From Lepus europaeus (lineage: Eukaryota; Chordata; Mammalia; Lagomorpha; Leporidae), in contig NC_084831.1 in NCBI RefSeq assembly GCF_033115175.1, forward strand, positions 79,059,502-79,123,501: 64,000 nt of DNA, given 5' to 3'. Shown one piece after another: positions 1 to 11,989 of the stretch (the first letter of the stretch is position 1; each line of letters opens with the position of its first letter). Position numbers and translations under genes: made by a program. Under the pieces are notes generated by a model. It was not told the DNA's origin, searched no databases, and saw nothing but the letters and a program-made list of their open reading frames with translations.

Positions 1-269
1 TGCAGGACTGGAAAGACTGTGGACATACTCCAGTAGGCAGGCCTGGCTGAGCCCATGTGCAGTCATTTCCACCAGGGTATCAGGCAAAGAGGCGAGTAAA
101 ATCATGTTGGATCTTCCTAAGTCGCCTCCCTGCTAGCTGGGCAGCAATTAGTGACCTCAGTCCTCTCCAGGAAGGGCAGTAAAGAGACTCAGAGGAAGCT
201 GCCTGATTTCTGACCACAGAATCCATGAGATAAGATTTGATGGTGCTGTTTTTTTATGAACATTTATGT
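1..269. other. Unassigned sequence at window edge
   Basis: I see no gene, RNA gene or clear repeat in this stretch. Confidence 0.4.
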
Positions 270-603
270 ATTCATTTATTTTAACTTTGTGTTTTATTTA
301 TTTAAAAGGCAGAATGATACACACACACACACTCATGGGGAGTGGGGGGAGAGAGAGAGAGAAAGACCTCGAGTTATTCCCCAAATGCCCACAACAGCCA
401 GGACTGGGCAAAGCCAAAGTCAGGAGCTGGAAACTCCATCTGGACCCCACACATGGGTAGCAGGGATGCAAGTATGTGAGCCATCACCTGCTGCCTCTCG
501 GGTGCCTTAGTAGGAATCTGGATCAGAAATGGAGGCACTCTGATCTGGGAAGTATGTGTCCCATGCTCAGGTTTGACCCACTGTACCACAACACCTAACC
601 CCC
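270..603 (-). repeat. C-repeat SINE (lagomorph, tRNA-derived)
   Basis: Reads as the reverse complement of the C repeat: T-rich/A-rich tail, AGGCAGA, CA and GA run, a 'TTCCCCAAATG' body, then a degraded tRNA-like head ending near 'CCACTGTACCACA'. Old and diverged. The CA run at about 319-332 is part of it. Confidence 0.8.
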
Positions 604-627
604 ATGGTACTGTTTTAAGTTACTAAA

Positions 628-963
628 TTTTTTTAAAGATTTGTTAATTTATTTATTTGAAAGGCAGAATTACTGAGAGAGGGGCAGAAAGAGAGAAGGA
701 GAGAAAGATCTTCCACCCACTGGTTTACTTCTCAAATGGCCACAATGCCTGGGACTGGGCCAGGCTAGAGCCAGGAACTCCATCTGGTTCTCCCACATAG
801 GTGGCAGGGGCCACAGCACTTGGCCATCTTCTGTTGCTTTCCCAGACACATTAGCAGGGAGCTGGATGGGAAATGGAACAGCCAGGAATCAAACTGGCAC
901 TCTCAGGGGATGCTGGTGTGCAGGTAGTGGTGGCTTAGCCCACTGTGCCACGATGTTGACGCC
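628..963 (-). repeat. C-repeat SINE
   Basis: Reverse-oriented copy: 'TTTAAAGATTTG' tail, 'TTGAAAGGCAGA', a GA-rich part, body, and a head ending 'CCCACTGTGCCACGATG'. Full length and moderately diverged. It follows the previous copy almost directly. Confidence 0.85.
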
Positions 964-1328
964 CTAAGTTATTAAATTTTGAGGTAGATTTTTTACACAG
1001 TAGTAAACATGGGAAAAGTCAGGGAATGAATCCCTGGACTTTCCTTTTACTCTGAGAGCTAAACCGTCTTCTGAAATAGTCATAATCACAATTTAAGATG
1101 AAAACATTCGGAATCTCCTGGCACATTGAGGGTGCGTGGTGAGCACCACAGAGTGAGCTGGGTCCTAACTGGCCCTGAAGCCAAAAGTCAGTGGGGATGG
1201 AGAGGTTCCCAGGAGGGAGCAGTGCTGCTGACCTGACCAGGAAAAGGAGCGCTCATAGGCCTGGGATGTCCACTCCACTTTGTAGAGGCGCAAATTGGAG
1301 GCCAGAGGCATGGATGGATTCTTCATCA

Positions 1329-1664
1329 GCGCTGGCGCATGGCACAAGTGGGTAAAGCCTCTGCCTGCGATGCCAGCATCCCACATGGACTCTGGTTCAA
1401 GTCCCAGCTGCTCCAGTTACGTTCCAGCTCCCTGTTAATGGCCTAGGAAAAGCAGCAGAAGATGGCCCAAGGGCTTTGGGCCCCTGCTACCCACCTGGGA
1501 GACCCAGAAGAAGCTTCTGGCTCCTGGCTTTGGCCTGGCCCAGCCCTGGCTGTTGCAACCATTTGAGGAGTGAACCAGCAGATGGAAGATCTTTCTGTGT
1601 GTGTGTGTGTGTGTATCTCCTCTTCTCTCTGTAATTCTTTCAAATAAATAAATCTTTTAAAAAA
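1329..1664 (+). repeat. C-repeat SINE with 11-bp target duplication
   Basis: Forward copy from the tRNA-like head ('GCGCTGGCGCATGGC') to an A-rich tail ending AAATCTTTTAAAAAA. It is flanked by ATTCTTCATCA at 1318-1328 and 1665-1675, so both ends are firm. A short GT run lies at about 1597-1613. Confidence 0.9.
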
Positions 1665-1705
1665 ATTCTTCATCACTGCCAGACGGTGGAAAACAGAGAT
1701 CCTAT

Positions 1706-2072
1706 GAATGGGCACCATGGCATGATGGTATAGCAGGTTAAGCCATTGCTTGGGGTGCCTGCAACCCCTGAATACCTGGGATCAACTTCCCCCTCTGCTT
1801 CCCACACTTGATCTGCTTCCCATCCAGCCCCCAGCTAATATGCCTGGGAGGCAGCAGATAATAGCCCAAGTACTGGGTTCCTGTCAAAAATGTGGGAGAC
1901 CCAGATGGAGTTCCTGGCTCCTAGCTTTGGCCTGGCCCATCCCTGACTGTTGTGGGCATTTGGGGAATAAACGAGCAGATAGAGAGATCCCTCTCTCTCT
2001 CTCTCTCCTCCTCCCTTCTCTCTCCCCTCTCACTTCACTATGCTTTCAAATAGATAAAAGTTAAGAAAAAGA
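1706..2072 (+). repeat. C-repeat SINE
   Basis: Forward copy with the head 'GGGCACCATGGCATGATGG', the standard body, a CT-rich run and a 'TTTCAAATAGATAAA' tail. Diverged, so the ends are approximate. Confidence 0.8.
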
Positions 2073-2699
2073 ATGGCGATTCTAGAAATATTTGTTAAAT
2101 GAATAGACTGAATGTGGGAACTGTGGGCAGTATCGGGAGTACTGTTTACTGGGAGGCAAAGGCCCCGGAGTTTCACAGGTGCCAAAATGCCCCTGTGCAG
2201 ATCTGCACCTCCCTTCTCTCCCAGGCATTTTCTTCAGAATGGTTGCAGCTTCGCTGGAGGTGGGGGGACCTTCCAAGGAGTCTGGCTGGTGGTTGTGTCT
2301 TCCTCACAAGACAGCCCAGGCCCCTGAGCCCGCCGTGGGCAGTGACTCACGGCTTGCACTGCTTGTCGCACAGTACTTGCATGTATGTTTCTCTTTCCAC
2401 CATTGTGTGGAATTCATTAGCTAAAACCACAGGCCCCCTAATAGTTTTCAATCATTATTCTGAGCAGCAAATGAAGCATTCCTCTTTTCTGAGTTCACAA
2501 TAGCTTCTTTCTCCTAAGGACCGTATTTAAGATCTCTCATACTGATCTAAGTCTGTTAAGGTCTGAAGGAGAGACAGAGTTAGGGCCAGAGCACAGGCTC
2601 TTGTAGTTTTCCTGAAAAGGCAACAGATTGCTGATCTCTAAGACAGCCTTCCTCTGCTGGGAGAAGGGATCAGTGTCTGTCCTGCATTTTGAGAAGACT
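2073..2699. other. Unassigned unique sequence
   Basis: No recognisable repeat or gene. Overlapping plus-strand frames of up to 134 codons at 2099-2503 share no known domain and look like chance frames. Confidence 0.4.
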
Positions 2700-3430
2700 G
2701 TTAGTATTTTTATGTAGTAAGAACACTTTTGTGGCCCTAACTCTGACCGAGAATCTGCTAGATTTTTCTAAGAGTCAGATTTTCATAAGCACGATTTTTA
2801 CAAGACTAAGATTTTATTGTGATTTGCAAATGCCTAGGGATTTTCATTAGCTGAGTCTCTTATTTTTATTAAAACAACAACTAATTGCATAATTTTCAGC
2901 ATTCTAACTGTGCCTATTTCCCTCATACAAATATTAGGATTCCCCTGTCTTCCAGAGAAGTGTCAACTTTGTTTTCAGAATAAAGCCACAGAGTTGTTAG
3001 CTACACTGCAAATAAAATGTTAAACAAAGGGGCCTTTCACTCAACGATTCAGGCAAAGAAAGCCTTGAATCAAAACAAATGGAGAAATTAGCCTCAGAGC
3101 CAGCCAGAATCAATTGTTTTCGGGTCAGTTTTGGCGTGGGGAGCGTAATGAAGACTGATCGCTCAACAAGGGCTGGGATTAGTGAACTGCCAGTCAGCCT
3201 TAATCACCTCGGCACCTCAAAGTGCTTGTCCTGAGTCAAGACACCTCGGCTTTCACATCCATTTCCCAATATTCTTGACTAGCCACATGAATATCAATTA
3301 GTCTTTTACAGACTATTGCTTGTTAATTAACATGGTCATTGTTATTTAGACTAGACCGCTAAATCACTTTTAAAATGACATATTATGCTCAATTATGCAG
3401 CCATCGGATGCTAAATTAGAGAAACCATTC
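2700..3430. promoter_or_regulatory. Candidate conserved noncoding element (AT-rich, repeat-free)
   Basis: About 730 bp with no repeat and low complexity avoided, dense in developmental factor cores: SOX/TCF-like AACAAAG and CAATTGTT, homeobox-like CTAATTGC and ATCAATTAG, and the palindrome GTTAATTAAC. This texture is typical of distal enhancers. Conservation cannot be tested here. Confidence 0.35.
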
Positions 3431-5269
3431 AGGGCTTTTTTTTTTTTTTTTTTTAAGTGCTTTATGATGTCTCCTGGTACCCTAAGTTCCTTGAGGGCAG
3501 GATATGGTCTGATTCATCTTTGAATACCTTTTGTGCCTGGCAGAGCACCTTGCATGCTGGAGTGACACAGTAAATAGTTTTGGAATGAATGAAAAGAAGC
3601 CTCCTTCCTTGGGAAGGAATGGATTCAGCTTGCACGTGTAGACTGGTTCTCTGACAATCTGTGACTTAAGACACATTGGCACAGCACTGCTCAGATGCCA
3701 AGCGTTTGTCTCTCAGCCAAGTGTCAAGAAGCTTATTTTACTATTGAGGAAATGGAACTGTTTTTTGGGAGAGGTTGTGGGATTAATCATCCACCAAAAT
3801 TCATTCAAGAGGCCCACGTTTGCAATCTGTCTTCATATACCCACCTCATTATGTCAAAGCTGTATTTGGGAAGAGGGGGTTAGGCAGCACAACTAAAATA
3901 CTAGTTTCTTCAGCTGCAGGCAGATTTGCTCAAACTCCAAATCTATGGAGCACACAGAGCGGCTGACAGAAGCTGACATGGGGGCTCCTATGGTTACAGG
4001 GAAATGATGAAGGCGACCTTGGTTCTTGTCTCAAGTAGAAGAATGTCCACATGGACAGCACAATGAGCAAAGCAAGATTTATTTAAGTCCAGAACCCTCC
4101 TGGTGTAGAGTCAGGAAGGGGGCTGCAAGGGAGAAAAACCCAAGAAAGTGGGCTTCTTTCAAGCTCCAATTAGGGGAACAGAATAACATCTAAGGATCAA
4201 CAGAGGGTGGGGAGTGTACTCCTGTTATGATAAAACAAAACACATCAAAACCATCAGAAGGGTGGGATTTCCACTTCCTTGTTGTTCTCATTATCAGAAG
4301 GATGTGATTGGCACTTTGGTCTTCTGAAGGCAGCTTCCGGGGAGAAGCAAACATTTTGTCCACACTGAAAGGGAGTGTCCCCTTTTCTCATTCCCACGGA
4401 GACCTGAACTAACTGCCTATTAGCCCATCCAACTCCTCACAGGATCATCCCCGTCCTTGGCTTTGCAGACACTAACACTTCATCGTGTGATACAACAAAA
4501 GTCAACTTGAACTTGTAAAACCCAAATATCTGGTCCAGAAGAAAACTGAAATTAAGGATTCAGGATTAAATAGTAGACATCTAGCAGTTAGGGTAACTCT
4601 GTGTGATACTACTTATCTTGATGTGCTTCTAAGCATTATTTAAAGATACCTTTCATCAGAATGACTTAAAGGCAGTCAGGACTTGGGACCGAGAAGTGTG
4701 CTAACCATCCTCCCAGTCCCTGCCTTTCCTGAGTGTCAGGAGTGTCAGGGGCCTGAGTGTCAGGCAGAGCACAAGGCTCCGGCAGCCTGATGAGTGCTGC
4801 CACCTCCTCCTCCTGGGAACCAAAGCCAAAAAAGGTTCCTTGTCACTGCTGGTTCTTTGATCTCCTGCTCTATTTTTAGAACGCTTCTGTCTAACATCCT
4901 CTGCCCCGTGGCCATGACCTTTCGTGACACACTTCTCTTGGTGGTTATTTTGGGATCATATTCCTTTCCCAAAGTATTACTTCAGCCAGAATTAACGTAT
5001 GAGGTAGACCAGCACAAGTCGCTGCTTGCAAAAGTACCCAAAGTACATGTTCCCACATGAGGGTGAGAGGGCTGATGTACAAAGGACAGACACATCATCT
5101 ATATTTTTAGTCATCAAAGCCTTCTAGAAGGACTGCTTAATGAGGTAGACACCACAACCTGACAATACAGCATTGATGTGTGTGCAGAATCTGGACACGT
5201 GGAATTAGATAATGTGTGTCTAACAGAGCTAATGGTGTGTGTGTGTGTGTGTTGTTGTGAGTGTTGTGT
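3431..5269. other. Mostly unassigned sequence with possible old repeat pieces
   Basis: A T run lies at 3437-3454. 3490-3600 ('CTTGAGGGCAGG...GAATGAATGAA') looks like an old MIR/hAT-type remnant. 3980-4480 contains 'AAGATTTATTTAAGTCC' and may be an antisense LTR, but I cannot place it. Short direct repeats of GAGTGTCAGG occur between 4729 and 4764. No gene is seen. Confidence 0.35.
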
Positions 5270-5492
5270 AAGGGATAGGGAAAGAGGAGACATAACCTCC
5301 AAGGAGATACAGATAAAGGAAGAGCACATGGCGAGAGGAAAACCAAGGAACCGGGCCTCGGAAGAAACCAACTCTGCTGACAACTCCATCTCAGACTTCC
5401 AACCTCCAGAATTGTGAGAGAATAAATTTCTGCTGTTTCAGCCACTAAGCCCATGAATCTTGGTTGTGGCAATCCCAACAAACTACCACAGC
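5270..5492 (+). repeat. MLT1-type MaLR LTR, 3' part
   Basis: The stretch 'CTTCCAACCTCCAGAATTGTGAG' followed by 'AATAAATTTCTGCTGTTT' and 'AACAAACTACCACA' is the typical end of an MLT1 solo LTR. The 5' part further left is too worn to bound; a GT run at 5235-5252 lies in it. Confidence 0.75.
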
Positions 5493-5499
5493 ACATAAG

Positions 5500-5827
5500 T
5501 GTAAAACAGGAACCAAGGACAATGTGCTTGTTCCCAACTAGTCAAAGCAAAGCCAACCAAAGGCGGTTGTTTCCATTCCATTGCCATAAGTTGATCAGTT
5601 AGGCCACAAGTTCCCCCTTAGGTGGGATGGGCATCCCTTTCAATGGCTCTGACACTCCAGTCCCAGAGGATCCCTAGTGAACACAGAGACAGAGAAATAT
5701 GATTCCAGCTGTAGCTCGAGGCGAGCATATTGTTTCTGTGTCTGTGGACTTCCCTGCCCTCAGCTTGTTTCATGTTTTGAGTAAAGCCCTTTCTTTGCTA
5801 TATGCCCATGTATCAGGTGCCTCATAT
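5500..5827 (+). repeat. Possible LTR fragment (sense), interrupted by SINE
   Basis: 'GAGTAAAGCCCTTTCTTTGC' after a CT-rich stretch resembles the R/U5 part of a retroviral LTR. The sequence continues after the SINE at 5828. The family is not recognised. Confidence 0.3.
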
Positions 5828-6152
5828 ATTTTTTAAAGATTTATTTTATTTATTTGAAAGGTAGAGTTACAGAGAGAAGTAGAGACAGAGAGAGACCTTC
5901 CATTCACTGATTCACTCCCCAAATGGCCTCAATGGCTGGAGCTGGGCCAGGCTGAAACCAGGAACCAGGAGCTTCTGGGTCTCCCATGTTGATGCAAGGG
6001 CCCAAGGACTTGGGCCATCCTCTGCTGCTCTCTCAGGCAGATCACTAGGGAGCTGGATCAGAACTGGATCAGCTGGGACTCAAACAGGTGCCCATATGGG
6101 ATGCCAGCACTGCAGGGCAGAGCTTTAACCCACTGTGCCACAGTGCTGGCCC
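5828..6152 (-). repeat. C-repeat SINE with 14-bp target duplication
   Basis: Reverse full-length copy from 'TTTTTAAAGATTTATTTT' to 'CACAGTGCTGGCC'. Flanked by CAGGTGCCTCATAT at 5814-5827 and 6153-6166, a perfect 14-bp duplication. Confidence 0.93.
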
Positions 6153-6166
6153 CAGGTGCCTCATAT

Positions 6167-6410
6167 TTTAATAGAAATTTTTTAAGCTACACTAAAAATA
6201 ATCTAAAAGTTATAGTAAACAGAAGTCATGGGAATATAAAAATCATCTATAATACCATCATCTAGAGATAATGTATATTAACAATAAATGTAGGATCTTT
6301 ATATGAAATGATAGATTTACATAGAATGTTTTGAACTGCTTTTGTTCAATTAACATTGGTCTGAGAGCTGTATCCCATGTCATTAAACAGTCTTCAAAAA
6401 CATGATTCTT
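6167..6410. other. AT-rich sequence, possible L1 3' UTR remnant
   Basis: Texture ('TATAAAAATCATCTATAATACC', 'AACATTGGTCTGAGAGCTGTATCCCATGTCATT' read in parts) is like old L1 3' UTR sequence, but I cannot assign it firmly. Confidence 0.3.
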
Positions 6411-6728
6411 GGGGTCAGCACTGTGGCATAGTTGGTAAAGCCACTGTTGGCATCCCATATGGGCTCTTGTTTGAGTCCTGGTTACTCTGACCAGGTCCAA
6501 CTCCCTGCTAATGCACCTGGGGAAGTAGAAGAAAATAACCCAAGTGCTTGGGCCCCTGCACCCACTTGGGAGACTCAGAAGAAGCTCCTAGCTCCTGGCT
6601 TGTCTGGTCCAGCCCTGGCTGTTGCAGTCATTTGGGGAGTGAACTTTGGATGAAAGATGTCTCTCTCTGTCTCTCCCTCCCTCTCTCTGTAATGCTGCCT
6701 TTCAAATAAATAAATAAATCTTTTTTAC
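6411..6728 (+). repeat. C-repeat SINE
   Basis: Forward copy, head 'GGGGTCAGCACTGTGGCATAG' to tail 'CAAATAAATAAATAAATC'. Imperfect flanking repeats (AACATGATTCTT at 6399 and AAAATGATCCTT at 6729) fit a worn target duplication. Confidence 0.88.
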
Positions 6729-6774
6729 AAAATGATCCTTAAGGATATTATGAGGCAGGTGCTTTTCTAATCTG

Positions 6775-7100
6775 TTTTTTTTTTAAGATTTATTTTAGTT
6801 ATTTGAAAGTTACAGAGAGAGAGAGAGAGAGAGAGAGATCTTCTATCCTCTGGTTCACTCCCCAGATGGCCGCAATGGCCGGAGCTGCGCCTATCCGAAG
6901 CCAGGAGCCAGGAGCTTCTTCCAGGTCTCCCACACGGGTGCAGGGGCCCAAAGACTTGGGCCATCTTCTACTGCTTTCCCAGGCCATAGCAGAGAACTGG
7001 ATTGGAAACGGAGCAGCCAGGACTCAAACCGGTGCCCATATGGGATGCCAGCCAGCACTGCAGGCCAGGGCTTTAACCTGCTGTTCCACAACTCTGGCCC
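6775..7100 (-). repeat. C-repeat SINE
   Basis: Reverse full-length copy with a T-rich tail at 6776-6785, a GA run at 6815-6838, and a head ending 'CCACAACTCTGGCCC'. The frames on both strands here are repeat-derived. Confidence 0.9.
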
Positions 7101-7261
7101 GGATGCTCAACTTCTTTAGGCTTCATTTGGTTGTTCTTTCCATCCTTGTTTCTTAGTGTCATTTCTTGCACAAATATTTATTATGGATCTAGTATATGTT
7201 AGGTGCCAGCATATTTGTTCTCTCAAGGTTCTTACTAGAGAGAAAATCTCATTTAAAACTT

Positions 7262-7385
7262 GAAGTTAGAGGGTAGCAGTTAAGACACCTGTTAAGATGT
7301 CCACATCCCACATCAAAGTGCCTGGGTTTCATACCTGTCTCTGGCTTCTGGCTCCAGCTTCCTGATAACTCGGACCCTGGGAAGC
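7262..7385 (+). repeat. C-repeat SINE, 3'-truncated
   Basis: Forward head 'GGGTAGCAGTTAAGACACC' and body to 'GACCCTGGGAAGCATCAGTGA', then it stops. It belongs to the same variant as 8860-9165 ('CTAGTGGTTAAGATACCC'). Confidence 0.7.
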
Positions 7386-7389
7386 ATCA

Positions 7390-7862
7390 GTGATTTATTA
7401 TAAGGAATTAGGTCACACAAATATGGAGGCTGACAAATCCCAAGATCTACAGCTGGCAAACTGGAGACCCAAGGGAGATGATGGTACAGCTCCAATTCAA
7501 AGAGCAGCAGACTCAAGACACCGGAAGAGCTGGAGCTTCCATTTGAGTCTGAAAGCAGGAAGCAAAAACCATGTTCCAGCTTGAAGGCAGTCAGGCAGAA
7601 GAGATTCCCTCTTATGTACAAGAGGGCTCAGGAACTCAACTACTAATTGGATGAGGCCTTTCCATATTGGGAAGAACAACCCGTTTTACTCAGTCTACTG
7701 ATTCAAACATTAGTCCCATCCGAAAGCATCCACACAGACACACCCAGAAAATGTTTAACCAAAATCTGGACACTCTGTGGTGCATTCAAGTTGACAAATT
7801 AACCATTACAATGGGTAATTTCGCAATTATAGTCAGTTTAGTCACTGGATACAGCTATCCTA
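7390..7862 (-). repeat. MLT2-type ERVL LTR
   Basis: Contains the reverse complement of the MLT2 landmarks: 'GGAGGCTGACAAATCCCAAG', 'ATTGGATGAGGCCT', 'TTTACTCAGTCTACTGATTC', and near the end 'CAAGTTGACAAATTAACCAT'. A solo LTR by appearance. Confidence 0.75.
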
Positions 7863-7879
7863 AATGTTTTGCCTCTAAT

Positions 7880-8535
7880 AACAGAAGCCCAAAATAAATC
7901 AAGCGAAAACCAACAGAACTAAAAGGAAAAAAATGAACAAGTTTACAACTGTGGTTGAAGGTTTCAATCATCCTCTCTCAATTATTCAAAGAATGAACAG
8001 ACAGGAAGATCAGCAGGGCTATGGAAGACTTGAACAACACCATCAAACAACATAATCCAATTGACATAGAACACTCCACCCACAAAGGAACAGACACTGG
8101 TTTTGATATAGATCATCTTCTGGACCATAAAACAAGTCTCAATCCATGGAAAAAAACTCAAGTCATACATCGTTTATTTTCTGACCACAATGAAATTAAA
8201 CTAGAAATAAATAATAGAATGATAAATGGAAAATATCCAAATATTTGGATCCTAAATAATGCACTACTAAATACCACAAGAGTGAAAAATAAATCAGGAA
8301 GGAAATTGGGAAGTTTGTTGAATTAAATGAAAATACCACAATTTGTGGGTTGCAAGAATAGAGGGAAATTTTTAGCATTAACTGCATATACCAGAAAGAA
8401 AAACAGTCTTGAATATAACCTCAAATTCTGCACTGAGAAATGACAAAAAGAGAAAACCAAACCCAAAATCAACAAGAGAAAGAAAATAAGGCAGATGACA
8501 CATATATGAACAATGCTGGAATTAAATTAAACTAC
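7880..8535 (+). repeat. L1 ORF2 fragment (endonuclease end region)
   Basis: The frame 8021-8326 reads like the end of the L1 ORF2 endonuclease domain, with FSDHNEIKLEIN and a following LNNALLN, but with a stop and frame breaks. The DNA matches old L1M sequence through about 8535. A dead fragment with no intact reading frame. Confidence 0.85.
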
Positions 8536-8859
8536 TCCAAAATGCCACCAAATGTGATGGAATGTGGGAGTGAAGTCCTCTTACTCAATATACTCGCCAC
8601 TCCTGTCCACTCCCGTTGTGGCCCACTGCCTAGGAAAAAGGCTTCAAATAACTGAGCTCACCTTTAAAAATGCATTACAGAAACTTTGAGATTTTCCCTG
8701 CATCATTTGAGTTAAGGACAAGAACATAATTCACATATTCACTAGCTGTAATTGGAGCACTAGAAGATAGAAGTTTACCTAAAAAGCTATAAATACTAGA
8801 AAGCCTGGATTTCTACCAACGAAGTGGAAAGACATTTAAAATAAAAATATCCAACCCTT
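8536..8859. other. Unassigned AT-rich sequence
   Basis: May still be L1-derived at the left end. No gene or clear repeat. Confidence 0.35.
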
Positions 8860-9165
8860 AGAAGCAGGCATTTAACCTAGTGGTTAAGATACCCATTTAT
8901 ACATTAGAGTATCTGGGTTCAATACTGCATTCCAGTTCCTGACTCCAGCTTCCTGCTAACATAGACCCTGAGAGGCATCAAGTCACTGGGTCCTTGCCAT
9001 CCGTATAGGAGACCTGGACTGCATTCCTAGCTTCAGCCCCTGTCCAGCTCTGGCTCTTGTGGCATTTGGGAAGTGAATCAAGGGATGGGAGCTCTCTTCT
9101 GTCCATCTTCCCCCTCCCACCATTTCTCTGTTTCTCAGTTAACTTTAAAAAAAAAAAAAAATCCA
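8860..9165 (+). repeat. C-repeat SINE (variant with CTAGTGGTTAAG head)
   Basis: Forward copy, head 'GCAGGCATTTAACCTAGTGG' to an A run at 9146-9160. The head keeps the A-box and B-box-like 'GGTTCAATAC', pointing to a tRNA origin. Confidence 0.8.
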
Positions 9166-9334
9166 ACTCCTTTTGAATGAATGTTATCAGAGGACCTTCG
9201 TCCTGTGCTGATACTATGATACTACCCTAAGCATAGTCAATTATATCCAAGCAGAGAAAAACATAGCTTGCTCTTCCAAGCTTTTGGAGGAAGCACTGGA
9301 AGTTCTAAGAGCAGCACCATCAAGTGTGATGAGA

Positions 9335-9532
9335 AGGGGCTGGGGCTGTGGTGTAGTAGGTAAAGATGCCACCTGCAGTGCCAGTATCCCATATGGGTGT
9401 CAGTTTGAGTTCTGGCTGTTCCAATTCAGATCCAGCTCCCTGCTGTTGGCTTGGGGAAAGCAATAGAACATGGCCCAATTCCCTGGGCCCTTGCACCCAC
9501 ATGGGGGGACATGGAGAGGCTCCTGGCCCCTA
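9335..9532 (+). repeat. C-repeat SINE, 3'-truncated
   Basis: Forward head 'GGGGCTGGGGCTGTGGTGTAG' and body to 'GGAGAGGCTCCTGGCCCCTAG'. The 3' third and tail are missing. Confidence 0.8.
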
Positions 9533-9647
9533 GAAATGCAATGGTTTGCAGATAACACATGATATGAGAACAAGGAGACAACAAAAAACCAAATCAAACC
9601 AAACCAAACAAAAAAGGCTTTAACTCCAAGTTGAAACTAAAGAGCAG

Positions 9648-9983
9648 GGGCCAGCGCTGTGGCTCAGTAGGTTAGTCCTCCGCCTGTGGCGCCGGCATCC
9701 CATATGGGCGCCAGCGGCTGCTTCTCTTCTGCTCCAGCTCTCTGCTGTGGCCTGGGAAGGCAGTGGAGGATGTCCCAGTGCTTGGGACCCTGCACCCGTG
9801 TGGGAGACCTGGGGAAGGCACCTGGCTCCTGGCTTCATATCGGCACAGCGCTGGCCACAGCGGCCATCTGGGGAGTGAACCAACGGAAGGAAGACCTTTC
9901 TCTCTGTCTCTCCCTCTTACTGTCTGTAACTCTACCTCTCAAATAAAATAAATAAAATCTCTAAAACAAACAAACAAACAAAC
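9648..9983 (+). repeat. C-repeat SINE with 14-bp target duplication
   Basis: Forward full-length copy with CpG-rich head and an (AAAC)n tail. Flanked by AAACTAAAGAGCAG at 9634-9647 and 9984-9997. Fairly young. Confidence 0.93.
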
Positions 9984-9997
9984 AAACTAAAGAGCAG

Positions 9998-11649
9998 AGG
10001 TTTATTATCTGTTTTCTGACTTGAATTAGATTTTAAAAACATGTCAAATAGATTTATTTCCAGGCTGCAGTAACAGTTTGGGAGGGTCCCAAATCGGAAC
10101 CAATCTGCCTGTCCTTTTCCCATGGTATTCTGGAAGAAAGCAGATCACTGATGACTCACAACTCAGCACACCTTAACTGCTGTGACCAACACCAAATGGT
10201 ATTCCCCAAGAGAGATGTTGGCAAAGGATCAAAACCAGGGTGTCCCTGGCCCTAGGACGTGGTTCATGTTACAAGGTCCCCAGCGTGGTGCTCCAGTAAC
10301 TGCATTTGGTGGCAGATGGTTAATAACTAGTAGCTAGAGAGGTGATTGAGGTGCTAATTGTCTTGGTTCTCACTGTGTGTCATTTCAGATGTCTTCTCTG
10401 AGTTTCCTCTCACCCCCCCATCAGCCTCTGCCTCCTTCCCTGGCCCCAGCTTTTGGAGTTAAGGCCGTTGAAAATATTTTTTCAGGGTGCACAGCTATGA
10501 AAATTGGCCCTTCTGGTTACCTTTCCTGCACTGGGACTCAGAGCCTTCTCCTGTATTCCAAATAGCAGAGTAATGACCTACAAAGTCAGTAAGCCTAGAG
10601 AAAAAGGTGGATGGAGTCTGAATTAGTTGTAATAACAGGAAAGGACAAAGAATCCATGGGAATGTCATGGTTTACTTCTGTTCTTAGCTTCTCCTGATAC
10701 CTACAACCTCACTCTTGCTGAATCTGTTTGTTTATTCTCACTTATCATGCCCCATCCTCAACTGACTGTTGGCTTTCTCTGTTTCTCACTGGACATTCCT
10801 GTCCCCTCCCAAAGGCTCTGTAGGAGCTTCAGGCTGAAACATAGATCCCAAGCTGACACTGATCACAGACATTTGTATGGTGCATCCCAGTTTCTAAAGA
10901 GCTGACTCGTAACATGATGTCATCCCATCTTGTCAATAATTCTGTGAGATTATATTATCCTTGCTTATCACTAAAGAGACTGAGGGCCAATGAGATTAAA
11001 TGGCCAATCTGATGTGATGCTACAGCCAGTGACACCCTCCCAGCCCCATGTTCTTTCCTCTTCCAACACAGCCTCAAAGACTCTAAAAAGAGCTCCCAAG
11101 CACCCAAGTACCTGATAATTTCTATTTTTCTTCCTGAACCCTCACCCCCTTGCTTATTCTCCATACCTACCATCCTTACCTCCTCCAAACAACACACACA
11201 CACAACTGAGGACATTTGTCCAACACCCTCTTCATATAGCCACCTGCCTTCCTTCTTGAAGCAGATTTTCAGGTTCCAACACAGTGCTCCGGTGCAGCCT
11301 TAGGCGTCATGCACCTCCCATCTATCTTTCAAATACAAAATCCCCTAAATCATGCCTCCTTTGTTATTTCTAATTTACTCCACTACATCCTCTGGAACCT
11401 GTCATTTGTCCCTGGAAAACAGAGATACTATGTATCTAAATCACCCTACAGAGAGTCTCCCAAAGAATCGAGTGTAAATGCAGGCTGTTCTCTGATTATA
11501 ATGATGGTGCTGATGATGTTGACATGATGGTAATGATCCCATTCACTCTAATTTACACCACCTTCTAGAAGTTAAAGAGTCACCAGTGGCTCAAAGACTT
11601 CATCAAGGAAAGGTTTGAAGGGCTGGGTCCATAAAGGCAAGGTGCTGAG
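9998..11649. other. Mostly unique sequence with a MIR remnant
   Basis: About 10860-11060 ('TTCTGTGAGATTATATTATCC', 'AAAGAGACTGAGGGCCAATGAG') reads as a reverse MIR. A CA run lies at 11192-11204. I see no exon or gene signal in the rest. Confidence 0.4.
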
Positions 11650-11945
11650 GTGCTGGTGACAACAAAAGGCATAGCAGGTAAGGTGCTGCCTGCAGTGCCG
11701 GCATCCCATTTTAGCACCAGTTTGATTCCTGGCTGCTCCACTTTCTATTCAGCCCTCTGCTATGGCCTGCGAAAGCATTAGAGGATGGCCCTGTGCTTGG
11801 GCCCCTGCACTCACCTGATTGGTGCAGCTCTGGCTGTTGCAGACATTTGGGGGGTGAACCAGCAGATGGAAGACCTCTCTCTGCCTCTCCTCTGCCACTC
11901 TGTAACTCTGCCTTTCAAATAAATAAATCAATTTTTAAAAAATAG
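11650..11945 (+). repeat. C-repeat SINE
   Basis: Forward copy, head 'GGCATAGCAGGTAAGGTGC' to tail 'CAAATAAATAAATCAATTTTT'. A few internal deletions. Confidence 0.85.
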
Positions 11946-11989
11946 AAAATAGGAAAACAGCAAGCACACAGGGAATGGAAACTCAGTAA

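Noticed and set aside
8021-8326. Possible protein gene from the 101-codon frame
   Set aside because: It is an L1 ORF2 endonuclease-end fragment with breaks on both sides.
9648-9740. tRNA gene in a SINE head
   Set aside because: The head derives from a tRNA and keeps box-like motifs but cannot fold as a full cloverleaf in any copy I checked by eye.
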